64,000 nt of DNA, taken from the NCBI GenBank assembly GCA_025965895.1, contig JAOPWC010000174.1, positions 62,001 to 126,000 on the forward strand, given 5' to 3'. Position numbers and translations under genes: made by a program. Each line of letters opens with the position of its first letter. The stretch's first letter is position 1. The notes below the pieces were generated by a model, which saw only the letters and a list, made by a program, of their open reading frames with translations, had not been told where the DNA came from and searched no databases. The stretch is from Mycobacterium sp. Lineage in GTDB: Bacteria; Actinomycetota; Actinomycetes; Mycobacteriales; Mycobacteriaceae. Of this stretch, positions 34,303 to 42,834 are shown piece by piece.

Positions 34303-35163
34303 GTGGGACGAGTTGAAGGCAAAGTCGCATTCGTCACCGGCGCCGCCCGAGGACAGGGCCGCAGCCACGCGGTCCGGTTGGCCGAAGAAGGCGCACACAT
34401 CATCGCCGTCGACCTGTGCCACGACATCGACACGATCGGCTACCCGCTGGCACGTCCGGAGGACCTCGACGAGACCGCGCGGCTGATCGACAAGACCGGG
34501 CAGGGCGTGGTGACGGCGCAGGCAGACGTGCGCGAGGCGGGTCAGCTGCGCGGGGCGGTAAAGGACGGCCTCGCCGAGTTCGGCAAGCTCGACATCGTGG
34601 TGGCCCAGGCCGGTGTCGCGGGCATGAAGGGTGAGCCGCCGCTGCAGGCGTGGTGCGACGTCATCAACACCAACCTGATGGGCACCATCAATGCGATCCA
34701 GGTGGCGTTGCCTCATCTGGGCGAGGGTGCCTCGATCATCGCGACCGGCTCTACCGCGGCGCTGATGGATGCCAGCAAGAAGGACAACCCGGGCAACGAC
34801 CCTGGCGGCATGGCGTATATGACCTCCAAACGGCTGCTCTCGCAGTACGTCTGGGACCTGGCGACGGAGTTGGCACCGCGCGGCATTCGTGCCAACGTCA
34901 TTCACCCGACCAACTGCAACACCGACATGCTGCAGAGCGACCCGATGTACCGGTCTTTCCGTCCCGACCTGGAACACCCCACGCGCCATGATGCCGAGCC
35001 GGTATTCGGCGTGCAGCAGGCGATGAGGATTCCCTTCATCGAGCCCGAAGACATCAGCAACGCGGTCCTGTGGTTGGCCTCCGACGAAGCCCGATATGTC
35101 ACTGGCCTGCAACTGCGCGTCGATGCCGGCGGCTATCTCAAATGGTACGACTACCACATCTGA
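34303..35163 (+). CDS. Mycofactocin-coupled SDR family oxidoreductase
   Basis: A 286-residue SDR of the mycofactocin-dependent subfamily. It has the glycine motif TGAARGQGRSHAVRLAEEGA, followed by the characteristic insertion DLCHDIDTIGYPLARPEDLDETARLI, then YMTSK and a C-terminal VTGLQLRVDAGGYLKWYDYHI. Members hold NAD tightly and pass electrons to the peptide cofactor mycofactocin (established for the subfamily), usually oxidising an alcohol. The GTG start follows GAGGAAAGG. It lies between an SDR and a ferredoxin-P450 pair, so it may oxidise the alcohol that the P450 makes. Confidence 0.93.
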   Translation: MGRVEGKVAFVTGAARGQGRSHAVRLAEEGAHIIAVDLCHDIDTIGYPLARPEDLDETARLIDKTGQGVVTAQADVREAGQLRGAVKDGLAEFGKLDIVVAQAGVAGMKGEPPLQAWCDVINTNLMGTINAIQVALPHLGEGASIIATGSTAALMDASKKDNPGNDPGGMAYMTSKRLLSQYVWDLATELAPRGIRANVIHPTNCNTDMLQSDPMYRSFRPDLEHPTRHDAEPVFGVQQAMRIPFIEPEDISNAVLWLASDEARYVTGLQLRVDAGGYLKWYDYHI

Positions 35164-35208
35164 CCCACGCTCAGGTGCGCCGAAACACGGAGGAGCAGGG
35201 AAGATATT

Positions 35209-35460
35209 GTGAAGGTTTGGGTAGATGCGCAGCGCTGCCAGGGACACACACTGTGCTCGATGATCGCCCCCGATTCTTTCCGGCTCGACGATATTGACGG
35301 CCATTCCTCCGCTGTCTCCGAGGTGGTGGCGGCCGATCAGGAAGACGTGGTGCGTGAGGCCGCACACTCGTGCCCGGAACAGGCCATCGTCATCGACACG
35401 GGCGACGGTTCTTCCGGCGTCGACATCGACTACGAAAAACCCAAGGAGACAACGCCTTGA
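35209..35460 (+). CDS. [3Fe-4S]-type ferredoxin
   Basis: An 83-residue P450-type ferredoxin. Cluster ligands are Cys10, Cys16 and Cys55 (CQGHTLC then SCPEQAI). The position that would hold a fourth Cys is His13, as in several mycobacterial P450 ferredoxins with variable residues there. GTG start with GGAGGAG upstream. Its stop overlaps the TTG start of the P450 that follows (TTGA), strongly suggesting a dedicated redox partner. About 20 acidic residues extend past the usual end. Confidence 0.9.
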   Translation: MKVWVDAQRCQGHTLCSMIAPDSFRLDDIDGHSSAVSEVVAADQEDVVREAAHSCPEQAIVIDTGDGSSGVDIDYEKPKETTP

Positions 35461-36812
35461 GCGTCGACGACACGGTCAATCGTAAGAAGAACCGCTATCA
35501 CTTCGACCGGCATACCGCCGAGTACCGGTTGCAGTTCGAAAAGATCACCGAGGAGATGCACGCCAAGTGCCCGGTGGCCTGGAGTGACAGCTACGACGGG
35601 CATTGGGTCGCAGCCGGCAGCCGGGAGGTCTTCGAACTCGCCCGCTGTCCGCATGTGTCCAACGACCACGACATCAATCTCGAACGCCGCGGCTACAAAG
35701 GCATCTCCATTCCAACTGCCAGACGCGCCAGCGGTGTGCGCGGCGGCATCCTGGAAATGGACGACCCCGAGCACCGCATGTACCGCAACGTGCTGAACCC
35801 GTACCTGTCGCCGGCCGCGATCAAGCGGTGGGAGCCGTTCATCGACGAGGTGACGCGCGCCTGCCTCGACGAGAAGATCGCCGTCGGCAGTATTGATTTC
35901 GTCGATGATCTGGCCAACGTCGTGCCGGCGGTGTTCACATTGGCGATGATGGGTGTGCCGCTGGCCAAGTGGAAGGTCTACAGCGAGCCCGCCCATGCCG
36001 CGGTGTACACCCCCGAGCACTCCCCGGACATCGAGCGGGTCACCGCGATGCATCGCCAGATGGGCCTGGACTTGCTCAACAACATGATCGAGATCCGCAA
36101 CAGTCCGCGGCCGGGTCTGGTCAACGCCCTGCTGCAGATGAGGATCGACGGACAGCCGGCGCCCGATATCGAGATTATGGGCAACCTGGGGTTGATCATC
36201 GGCGGCGGCTTTGACACCACGACGGCCCTGACCGCCCATGCGCTGGAGTGGCTTTCGGACAACCCGGACCAACGTGAGCTGCTGAGCCGGCAGCGCGAGA
36301 CATTGCTCAACCCCGCCACCGAGGAGTTTCTGCGTTTCTTCACCCCGGCGCCCGGTGACGGACGCACGTTTTCCGACGACGTCGAGATCGAGGGCACGCA
36401 TTTCAAAGAGGGCGAGCGGCTGTGGATTTCCTGGGCGATGGCCAACCGCGACCCTTCGGTGTTTCCCTACCCTGACGACGTCATCTTGGAGCGAAAGGGC
36501 AACCGGCACTTCAGTTTCGGCATCGGAGTGCATCGTTGCATCGGGTCGAATGTGGCCCGCACCGTGTTCAAGTCGATGCTTAGCGCGGTGCTCGACAGGA
36601 TGCCCGACTACCGCTGCGATCCCGACGGCACCGTGCACTACGACAGCGTTGGCGTCATTCAGGGCATGCGCCACCTGCCGGCGACGTTCACGCCGGCTCC
36701 CCGGCTCGGCGCCGGCCTCGACGAAACCCTCGAGAAGCTGCAGCGGACCTGTGACGAGCAGGAACTCGCCCGACCGATCACCGAACGCAAGGAACCGGCG
36801 CACATCGACTGA
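35457..36812 (+). CDS. Cytochrome P450
   Basis: A 451-residue P450. I-helix IIGGGFDTTTALTAHAL, K-helix EEFLR, and heme loop FSFGIGVHRCIG with Cys361. The start is taken as TTG 35457 because AAGGAG lies 9 nt before it and it overlaps the ferredoxin stop; the frame extends upstream to 35370 but within the ferredoxin gene. Its diverged I-helix sequence and the extra C-terminal tail separate it from the two paralogues at 15570 and 51210. It is last in the SDR-SDR-Fd-P450 operon. Confidence 0.93.
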   Translation: MSVDDTVNRKKNRYHFDRHTAEYRLQFEKITEEMHAKCPVAWSDSYDGHWVAAGSREVFELARCPHVSNDHDINLERRGYKGISIPTARRASGVRGGILEMDDPEHRMYRNVLNPYLSPAAIKRWEPFIDEVTRACLDEKIAVGSIDFVDDLANVVPAVFTLAMMGVPLAKWKVYSEPAHAAVYTPEHSPDIERVTAMHRQMGLDLLNNMIEIRNSPRPGLVNALLQMRIDGQPAPDIEIMGNLGLIIGGGFDTTTALTAHALEWLSDNPDQRELLSRQRETLLNPATEEFLRFFTPAPGDGRTFSDDVEIEGTHFKEGERLWISWAMANRDPSVFPYPDDVILERKGNRHFSFGIGVHRCIGSNVARTVFKSMLSAVLDRMPDYRCDPDGTVHYDSVGVIQGMRHLPATFTPAPRLGAGLDETLEKLQRTCDEQELARPITERKEPAHID

Positions 36813-36826
36813 ACGCCCACCGCCGC

Positions 36827-38002
36827 TCAGCCGTGGGGTAGCCCGAGCACCCGTTGGGCGATGATGTTGCGCTGGATTTCGGAGGTACCGCCGGCGATGG
36901 TCCCGGAGAAGCTGCGCGCGTAGCGCTCGAACCAGCTGGCGAAGTAGTGATCGAGGTTCATCGGCGCGTAGGGCCCGGTCGTGGCGGGATGGGCCAGCCC
37001 GTCGGGTCCGGCGGCCGACAGGGCATGCTCTGAAGCCCGTAGCTCTGCCTCGGAACCCAGCAGTTTGAGCAGCGACAGCGCGGGCACATCCTCATCGCCC
37101 CGTGCGGCGCGGGCGAGGGCCGCCGAGCCGAGCAGACGCAGCGCCTGGCGGTCCATCACCAGGGTGGCGTAGTGGTCGCGGTCGAGAGCGCTGCGGGGAC
37201 GGAAATCGGCGATGAGGTTGTCAAGCCGATCGGCGAACCCCAGCCACATCATCGTGCGTTCGTGCCCGAGGGAGCCGTTGGCCACCCGCCAGCCCTGGTT
37301 GAGCGGGCCGACCAGGTTTTCGGCGGGCACGCGGGCGTCGGTGAAGAACACCTCATTGAAGTCCAGATCGTCCTGGCCACAGATGGACGGGAACGGCCGA
37401 CGCACCACGCCTTCGGTGTCGGTGGGGATCAGCAACGCGCTGATGCCTTTGTGTTTCGGAGCGTCGGGGTCGGTGCGCACGAAGGTCAGCAAAACGTCGG
37501 CATCGTGGGCACCCGACGTCCACACCTTCTGGCCGTTGACGACGAAGTGGTCGCCGTCGCGGACCGCTTTGGTGCGCAGCGATGCCAGATCCGAGCCGGC
37601 ACTCGGCTCGCTCATGCCCAGCGACGCGGTGATCTCAGCGCGCAGGATCCGCACCGCCCAGCGGTGTTTCTGGTCATCGGTTCCAAACGAAAGCAACGAC
37701 GCCGCAACAATATTCACACCCTGGGGGTTGAAGCTGTGATAGATCCGTCGCCGGCACAGTTCGTCGAGGTACACGTACTGCTGCAGCACGGTGGCGTTGC
37801 GGCCGCCGAACTCCGGTGGCTGGGTCGGCAGCAGCCACCCGTTGTCGAACAGCAGCCGCTGCCACCGGCGAGCCCACGCCGGCATGTGCGACACCGACCG
37901 GGGCCGCTCCAGGGCCTCCTCGGCGGCGGGCAGATGCTCGTCGAGGAAGGCCACAAACTCCGTGCGGAACTCCTCCACGTCCGCATCAAAAGTCAGCTGC
38001 AC
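36827..38002 (-). CDS. Acyl-CoA dehydrogenase, FadE (subunit one of a likely heteromer)
   Basis: A 391-residue acyl-CoA dehydrogenase of full length with the FAD-binding SLGMSEPSAGSDLASLRTKA block, HERTMMWLGF, and the C-terminal IAGGTSEIQRNIIAQRVLGLPHG. The usual YEGT Glu is replaced by IAGGT, so any catalytic base must lie elsewhere. It overlaps a shorter FadE (37986-38984) by 17 bp. Such adjacent long/short FadE pairs form alpha2beta2 enzymes in mycobacterial steroid side-chain oxidation (for example FadE26-FadE27, FadE28-FadE29); the same arrangement is inferred here. Confidence 0.88.
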   Translation of the reverse strand: MQLTFDADVEEFRTEFVAFLDEHLPAAEEALERPRSVSHMPAWARRWQRLLFDNGWLLPTQPPEFGGRNATVLQQYVYLDELCRRRIYHSFNPQGVNIVAASLLSFGTDDQKHRWAVRILRAEITASLGMSEPSAGSDLASLRTKAVRDGDHFVVNGQKVWTSGAHDADVLLTFVRTDPDAPKHKGISALLIPTDTEGVVRRPFPSICGQDDLDFNEVFFTDARVPAENLVGPLNQGWRVANGSLGHERTMMWLGFADRLDNLIADFRPRSALDRDHYATLVMDRQALRLLGSAALARAARGDEDVPALSLLKLLGSEAELRASEHALSAAGPDGLAHPATTGPYAPMNLDHYFASWFERYARSFSGTIAGGTSEIQRNIIAQRVLGLPHG

Positions 38003-38984
38003 GGTACTCCTCGGCGATCATCGCCCGGTGCTCGGCGGCACCGCCGAGCATCAGCTCGCCGGCTTTGGCCCGCTTGAGCGCGAACTGCAGATCGTTCTCC
38101 CAGGTAAAACCCATGGCACCAAACGACTGCAGGCCGTGGCGGAACACCACTGACTGGCACTCCCCTGCCGCGGCCTTGGCCATCGCGGCCGCCAGCCGCC
38201 GGCGCGGATCGTCGTTCGCGATCGTCAGCGCCGCGAAATATGACAGCGCGCGAGCACGTTCGATCGCCACATGCATGTCGGTCGCCTTGTGCTGGATCGC
38301 CTGAAAAGACCCGATCGGGACGCCGAACTGGTGGCGGTCGCGGACATGGTCGAGGACCAGGTCGAGGATGCGTTGGCACGCGCCGACCATCGTGATCGCC
38401 ATGCCCGACAGAGCAATGTGCCGAGCACGCTCGGTGTCGGCGCGTACCCGGGCGCTGTCGGGCACCCGCACGCCGGCAAAAGACACGTCGGCGACGTGGA
38501 GCACCGGGTCGAACACCGAGGCGCGTCGCGCGGCCACCTCACCGGCGCTGACGATGAACACCGCGGCGTCGGTCACCACCGCCAGCCGCTCCGCACGGTC
38601 GCCGTCGAGAACATGTCGCGCCGTGCCGTCCAACACCCACCCCTCGGCGTCGCGGCGCGCGGTCACCCCGCTCAGCACCGCGGTGCCCGCCTGGTGCGGC
38701 TCGAAGCAGTCACCAGCCAGGGGCGCGAACTGTGTCATCGTCGCCAGGAACGGCGTCGGATCGGTAGCGCGGCCAAGTTCTTCCAACACGATCGCCAACT
38801 CGACCGCGCTGGACGGATCGTGCATCTCCGTCCAGCCGAGGTCCAGATACACCTTCCACAGCGGCAAGGGGTCGACGCCGTCCTCGACCACACTGCGCAC
38901 CAGCGCAGACGGGCACTGCTTCGCCACGACATCACGAACCGTGTCCTGCCAGAGCCGCTGATCAGCATCGAACTCCAAGAGCAT
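37986..38984 (-). CDS. Acyl-CoA dehydrogenase, FadE (short partner subunit)
   Basis: A 332-residue FadE-like subunit. N-terminus MLLEFDADQRLWQDTVRDVVAKQC, mid-part with shortened FAD region, then DRHQFGVPIGSFQAIQHKATDMHVAIERARALSYFA and the ending GFTWENDLQFALKRAKAGELMLGGAAEHR, which is the pattern of the smaller subunits of heteromeric FadE enzymes. The ATG at 38984 was chosen (GAGGAGG upstream); the reading to 39098 passes through the operator. First gene of the FadE pair. Confidence 0.87.
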   Translation of the reverse strand: MLLEFDADQRLWQDTVRDVVAKQCPSALVRSVVEDGVDPLPLWKVYLDLGWTEMHDPSSAVELAIVLEELGRATDPTPFLATMTQFAPLAGDCFEPHQAGTAVLSGVTARRDAEGWVLDGTARHVLDGDRAERLAVVTDAAVFIVSAGEVAARRASVFDPVLHVADVSFAGVRVPDSARVRADTERARHIALSGMAITMVGACQRILDLVLDHVRDRHQFGVPIGSFQAIQHKATDMHVAIERARALSYFAALTIANDDPRRRLAAAMAKAAAGECQSVVFRHGLQSFGAMGFTWENDLQFALKRAKAGELMLGGAAEHRAMIAEEYRAADF

Positions 38985-39020
38985 CCCGTCGGCCTCCTCA
39001 CGGCGCCGGTGCACCGCGAC

Positions 39021-39035
39021 GAGAATATCATTCTC
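39021..39035. promoter_or_regulatory. Candidate operator, perfect GAGAAT-ATC-ATTCTC
   Basis: Perfect 6-bp arms with a 3-nt spacer, 37 nt upstream of the FadE start at 38984. An adjacent second inverted repeat, ATCGTT-GGAAGT-AACGAT, spans 39036-39053. Together with 39142-39156 it brackets the divergent promoter region between the FadE pair and the amidohydrolase operon. Confidence 0.7.
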
Positions 39036-39141
39036 ATCGTTGGAAGTAACGATCTCGAGAGCCGGTGATAGTTCACCAGCATTGACGCCGCAGTTCACGA
39101 AGTAGGCCGCGGTTCAGTACAGGGGTGCGGGTAAATCTGTG

Positions 39142-39182
39142 GAGAACTCTATTCTTGCGGCAGAAGAACTAACCTTTACAAT
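39142..39182 (+). promoter_or_regulatory. Candidate operator GAGAAC-TCT-ATTCTT overlapping a sigma-A-like promoter
   Basis: GAGAAC-TCT-ATTCTT (39142-39156) matches the element at 11 of 12 positions. A promoter TTGCGG (39155-39160) - 16 nt - TACAAT (39177-39182) can be read directly next to it for the amidohydrolase operon (GTG 39248, about 60-nt leader). The operator touches the -35 box, the position expected of a repressor site. Confidence 0.6.
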
Positions 39183-39247
39183 AGAAGGGTGTTGGAGCGC
39201 GCGGCGAAAATCATTAGATCCGCTAGGGGTCAAGACGGGCGGCGCCG

Positions 39248-40339
39248 GTGATCGAGCACCCCGATGGACAGCGCACGCCCGTCATCGACGCCAGCGTGCA
39301 CATTTTCTTCGCGTCCACTTCGGAGCTGCGCGGCATGCTGCGCGAGCCGTTCAAGAGCCGCGGTTTCCCGGACTACGAGATGGACTGGTACGGCGCGCCC
39401 GGTGGCGAGTACGCAGACGGCACTCGCGGGCCCGAGCGGCAGTACCAGGGTTCGGACCCGCAACTGGTGGCCGAGCACCTCTTCGACGAACGCGGCGTCG
39501 ACGTGGCGATCCTGCACCCGATGACCCGCGGCATCATGCCCGACCGGCACCTGGGTACGGCGATCGCCGCGGCCCACAACGAGATGATGGTGTCGCGCTG
39601 GCTGGAATCCGACCAATACGGCGACCGGTTCCGGGGCACGATCCGGGTCAACCCCGATGACATCTCCGGCGCGCTGCGCGAGATCGAGAAGTACCGTCAC
39701 CACCCGCGCGTGGTGCAGATCGGCATTCCGCTGCAGTCCCGCGAGCTCTACGGCAAGCCGCAGTTCTGGCCACTGTGGGAGGCGGCGGCCGACGCACACC
39801 TTCCGGTGGCCGCGCACATCGAGACCGGTGAGGGCATCGCCTCCCCACCGACGCCGTCCGGTCACACCAGGACATACGAGCAGTACCTCGGGTTCATGGC
39901 GCTGAATTACCTGTACCACCTGATGAACATGATCGCCGAAGGGGTATTCGAGAGGATGCCCAACCTCAAGTTCGTCTGGGCCGACGGTGCAGCGGACCTG
40001 TTGACGCCGTTCATCTGGCGGATGGACTGCTTCGGCCGGCCGCACCTCGAGCAGACCCCGTGGGCGCCGCGGATGCCGAGCGACTACCTGCCCGGTCACG
40101 TGTATTTCGTCCAGGGCAGCCTCGACGGCCCCGGCGATACCGAGTTCGCCGGCGAATGGTTCGGGTTCACCGGCAAGGAGGACATGGTGATGTTCGGCTC
40201 CAGCTATCCGCACTGGCACTGCGGCGACCCGAAGGCGCTGCCCGGCGCGCTCACCGCCGACCAGCGCGACAAGCTCTGCTGGCGCAATGCCGCGGACCTC
40301 TACGGCATCGACATCGAAGCCCGCGTGGCCGCACAGTAG
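39248..40339 (+). CDS. Amidohydrolase-2 family metal-dependent hydrolase
   Basis: A 363-residue member of the amidohydrolase-2/ACMSD family. N-terminal VIDASVHIFF carries the D-x-x-x-H metal motif. PVAAHIETGEGI gives a central His. VWADGAADLLTPFIWRMD and MFGSSYPHWHCGDP are the C-terminal signatures; note Ser replaces the usual Asp of FGSDYPH, which may weaken catalysis. A GTG start is used. It is followed 23 nt later by a second, related amidohydrolase, so the two may form a heteromer. Confidence 0.83.
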   Translation: MIEHPDGQRTPVIDASVHIFFASTSELRGMLREPFKSRGFPDYEMDWYGAPGGEYADGTRGPERQYQGSDPQLVAEHLFDERGVDVAILHPMTRGIMPDRHLGTAIAAAHNEMMVSRWLESDQYGDRFRGTIRVNPDDISGALREIEKYRHHPRVVQIGIPLQSRELYGKPQFWPLWEAAADAHLPVAAHIETGEGIASPPTPSGHTRTYEQYLGFMALNYLYHLMNMIAEGVFERMPNLKFVWADGAADLLTPFIWRMDCFGRPHLEQTPWAPRMPSDYLPGHVYFVQGSLDGPGDTEFAGEWFGFTGKEDMVMFGSSYPHWHCGDPKALPGALTADQRDKLCWRNAADLYGIDIEARVAAQ

Positions 40340-40362
40340 ACGGAGAACAAGGGAGGAACACG

Positions 40363-41508
40363 ATGACGCTGACACACATCCAGGAGCGGGTCCCCGCCAC
40401 CGAGCGCATCGCTGTCCGGTGTGTCGACTCCGACGTCCACCCGATGCCCAGGCGCGGCGCGCTCCTCGAGTACATCCCCGAGCCGTGGCGCAGTAAGTAC
40501 TTCCTCAACCACAAGGTGGGCGAGCTGATCTACTACGACGCGCCCGACTATGCGCACGCCTACGCGATGCGGGTCGACACCTTCCCGCCCGACGGCGAGT
40601 TCCCCGGCAGCGACCCCGACATGATGCTGCGGCAACTCATCATGGAGGCCGGTTCCGACATCGCGATCCTGGAACCCGCCGACCGGATCGCCCGCCTGCC
40701 GCAGGCCACCGGTGCGATGTCGTCCGCCATTAACACTTGGCAGGCGAACCACTGGCTGGACAGCCACACCAATTGGCACGAGCGGTGGCGCGGGTCCATC
40801 TGCGCGGCGATCGAGCAGCCGCGCGAGGCCGCGCGGGAGATCGAGAAGTGGGCCGGACACCCCTACATGGCGCAGATCCTGATCAAGGCCGAGCCGCGGC
40901 CGTCCTGGGGTGACCCGAAGTACGATCCGATCTGGGCAGCGGCCACCAAACACGACATCACGGTGAGCTGCCACCTGTCCCGTGGCACATACGAAACGCT
41001 GCCGATGCCGCCGGTGGGTCTGCCCAGCTACAACCACGACTTCATGGTCACCTACTCACTGCTGGCGGCCAACCAGGTCATGAGCCTGATCTTCGACGGC
41101 GTCTTCGACCGGTTCCCGACGCTTCGAATCGTTTTCGTCGAGCACGCGTTCACCTGGATCCTGCCGCTGATGTGGCGCATGGACGCCATCTATCAGGCGC
41201 GCAAGTCGTGGGTGGACATTAAGCGCAAGCCGTCGGAGTACGTCAAGGAGCACATCAAGTTCACCACCCAGCCGCTGGACTATCCGCAGGACAAGACCGA
41301 ACTGGCCCGTGCGCTTGACTGGATGGAGTGCGACAAGATCCTGTTGTACTCGTCGGACTATCCGCACTGGACCTTCGACGACCCGCGCTGGCTCATCAAA
41401 CATCTGCCCGAACATGCCCGCGAGGCGATCATGTTCCGCAACGGCATCCAGACCTACAAGCTGCCCGAAACGGTGCCGGCGCTCGAGGGCCAGGTGCGGG
41501 TGTTCTGA
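40363..41508 (+). CDS. Amidohydrolase-2 family metal-dependent hydrolase
   Basis: A 381-residue relative of the preceding protein. Metal motif CVDSDVHPMP near residue 20, TVSCHLSRGTYE with His, FVEHAFTWILPLMWRMD, and YSSDYPHWTFDDP with the Asp intact. GGGAGGA lies 7 nt before the ATG. This second copy keeps the Asp that the first lacks, so it is the better candidate for the active subunit. The following Rieske gene begins immediately after its stop. Confidence 0.87.
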   Translation: MTLTHIQERVPATERIAVRCVDSDVHPMPRRGALLEYIPEPWRSKYFLNHKVGELIYYDAPDYAHAYAMRVDTFPPDGEFPGSDPDMMLRQLIMEAGSDIAILEPADRIARLPQATGAMSSAINTWQANHWLDSHTNWHERWRGSICAAIEQPREAAREIEKWAGHPYMAQILIKAEPRPSWGDPKYDPIWAAATKHDITVSCHLSRGTYETLPMPPVGLPSYNHDFMVTYSLLAANQVMSLIFDGVFDRFPTLRIVFVEHAFTWILPLMWRMDAIYQARKSWVDIKRKPSEYVKEHIKFTTQPLDYPQDKTELARALDWMECDKILLYSSDYPHWTFDDPRWLIKHLPEHAREAIMFRNGIQTYKLPETVPALEGQVRVF

Positions 41509-41901
41509 GTGCCGGAAGAGATCAAACAGCCCCGCCTGGCCCAGGGGCGTGAGCATACTGTCGCCACGGTGGACGAGATTCCGCCCGGCTCACACAAATT
41601 GGTGCCGATAGGCCGGCACGGTGTGGGCGTGTACAACGTCAACGGCACGTTCTACGCCATCGCGAATTACTGTCCGCACGAGGGCGGCCCGCTGTGTTCC
41701 GGGCGGGCCAGGGGCCGCACCATCGTAGACGAGAGTGTCCCGGGCGACGCGGTGATGGTCCGCGATCTGGAGTTCATCTACTGTCCCTGGCATCAATGGG
41801 GTTTCGAGCTCGCGACCGGGACCACCGCGGTCAAACCGGAGTGGAGCATCCGCACATATCCGGTCCGGGTCGTCGGCAACGACGTGCTGGTACAGGCCTG
41901 A
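41509..41901 (+). CDS. Rieske [2Fe-2S] ferredoxin-like protein
   Basis: A 130-residue Rieske domain protein. Ligands are Cys55-x-His57 (NYCPHEGG) and Cys92-x-x-His95 (YCPWHQWGF). The loop between them has an insertion (RTIVDESVPGD) compared with minimal Rieske ferredoxins. GTG start directly abuts the upstream TGA. Without an adjacent oxygenase subunit its partner is unclear; it may deliver electrons to a monooxygenase in the cluster or bind the amidohydrolases. Confidence 0.9.
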   Translation: MPEEIKQPRLAQGREHTVATVDEIPPGSHKLVPIGRHGVGVYNVNGTFYAIANYCPHEGGPLCSGRARGRTIVDESVPGDAVMVRDLEFIYCPWHQWGFELATGTTAVKPEWSIRTYPVRVVGNDVLVQA

Positions 41902-41911
41902 CCCGAGGAGA

Positions 41912-42814
41912 GTGCCTTTGCCTTCGAACCCGCGCAGCTCGCGCCACCAGGACTCCGTGGAAATAAACGGCGGCAACGTTGTCTACGAGATCCTCGGTAA
42001 CACGGGTGATTTCATCGTTCTCACCCCCGGCGGACGGTTCAGCAAGGACATTCCCGGACTGCGTCCGTTGGCGCAGGCGCTGGTCAAGGGAGGCTACCGG
42101 GTGCTGCTGTGGGACCGGCCGAACTGTGGGGCCTCCGATGTCCAGTTCTACGGGCAGAGTGAATCCCACATGCGCGCGCAGACACTGCATCACCTGCTGA
42201 GCGCACTCAACATCGGGCCGTGCATCATCGCCGGGGGCTCCGGCGGGGCACGGGATTCGATGTTGACAACGATGCTGTACCCCGAGCTCGTCACCAAGCT
42301 GGCGGTATGGAACATCGTCGGCGGGGTCTACGGCACGTTCGTCCTCGGGTCCTACTACGTCGTGCCCAGCATTCTGGCGGTACGCGGCCTCGGGATCGAG
42401 GGGTTGCTGACGGTCCGCGAATGGCAGGAGCGCATCGATGCGAACCCGGCCAACAAGCAACGGCTCCTCGACCTTGACGCCGACGAGTTCCTCAAGGTGA
42501 TGCTGCGCTGGCTGAACGCCTTCGTATCCAAACCGGGACAAACGATTCCCGGGGTCGACGATGGGATGTTCGACAACATCAAGGTACCGACGCTGATCAT
42601 CCGCGGCGGTGAGAACGACTGGGACCACCCCAAGCGAACCTCGCTGGAGGTGAACTGCTTGATCAAGGGATCCGAGCTGATCGACCCACCGTGGCCCGAG
42701 GACGCCTGGGAGCGAGCGGCCGAGAAGCGTGCGCAGGGTGAGGTCAAGCGTTTCAACATGTTCGACACCTGGGTGCAGGCCGCGCCCGCGATCCTCGAGT
42801 TCCTGGCCCGCTGA
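41912..42814 (+). CDS. Alpha/beta-hydrolase fold protein
   Basis: A 300-residue alpha/beta-hydrolase. Oxyanion region LTPGGRFS, LLWDRPNCGASD, nucleophile elbow AGGSGGARD with Ser110, and VPTLIIRGGENDWDHPKRTS for the Asp strand. No His appears in the last 65 residues, where the catalytic His should be; the only nearby one is in DWDHP. The start may be GTG 41912 or, with better distance from GAGGA, TTG 41918. It ends the plus-strand amidohydrolase-Rieske operon and converges with 42835-43308. Confidence 0.82.
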   Translation: MPLPSNPRSSRHQDSVEINGGNVVYEILGNTGDFIVLTPGGRFSKDIPGLRPLAQALVKGGYRVLLWDRPNCGASDVQFYGQSESHMRAQTLHHLLSALNIGPCIIAGGSGGARDSMLTTMLYPELVTKLAVWNIVGGVYGTFVLGSYYVVPSILAVRGLGIEGLLTVREWQERIDANPANKQRLLDLDADEFLKVMLRWLNAFVSKPGQTIPGVDDGMFDNIKVPTLIIRGGENDWDHPKRTSLEVNCLIKGSELIDPPWPEDAWERAAEKRAQGEVKRFNMFDTWVQAAPAILEFLAR

Positions 42815-42834
42815 TGTGCGCCATGTCTATCGGC

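Noticed and set aside
33601..35367. 588-codon minus-strand open frame opposite two SDR genes
   Set aside because: It has no motif and overlaps two clear SDR genes plus the ferredoxin start on the plus strand.
35430..36803. 457-codon minus-strand frame opposite a P450
   Set aside because: The plus strand carries the complete P450 with heme motif; the reverse frame is high-GC noise.
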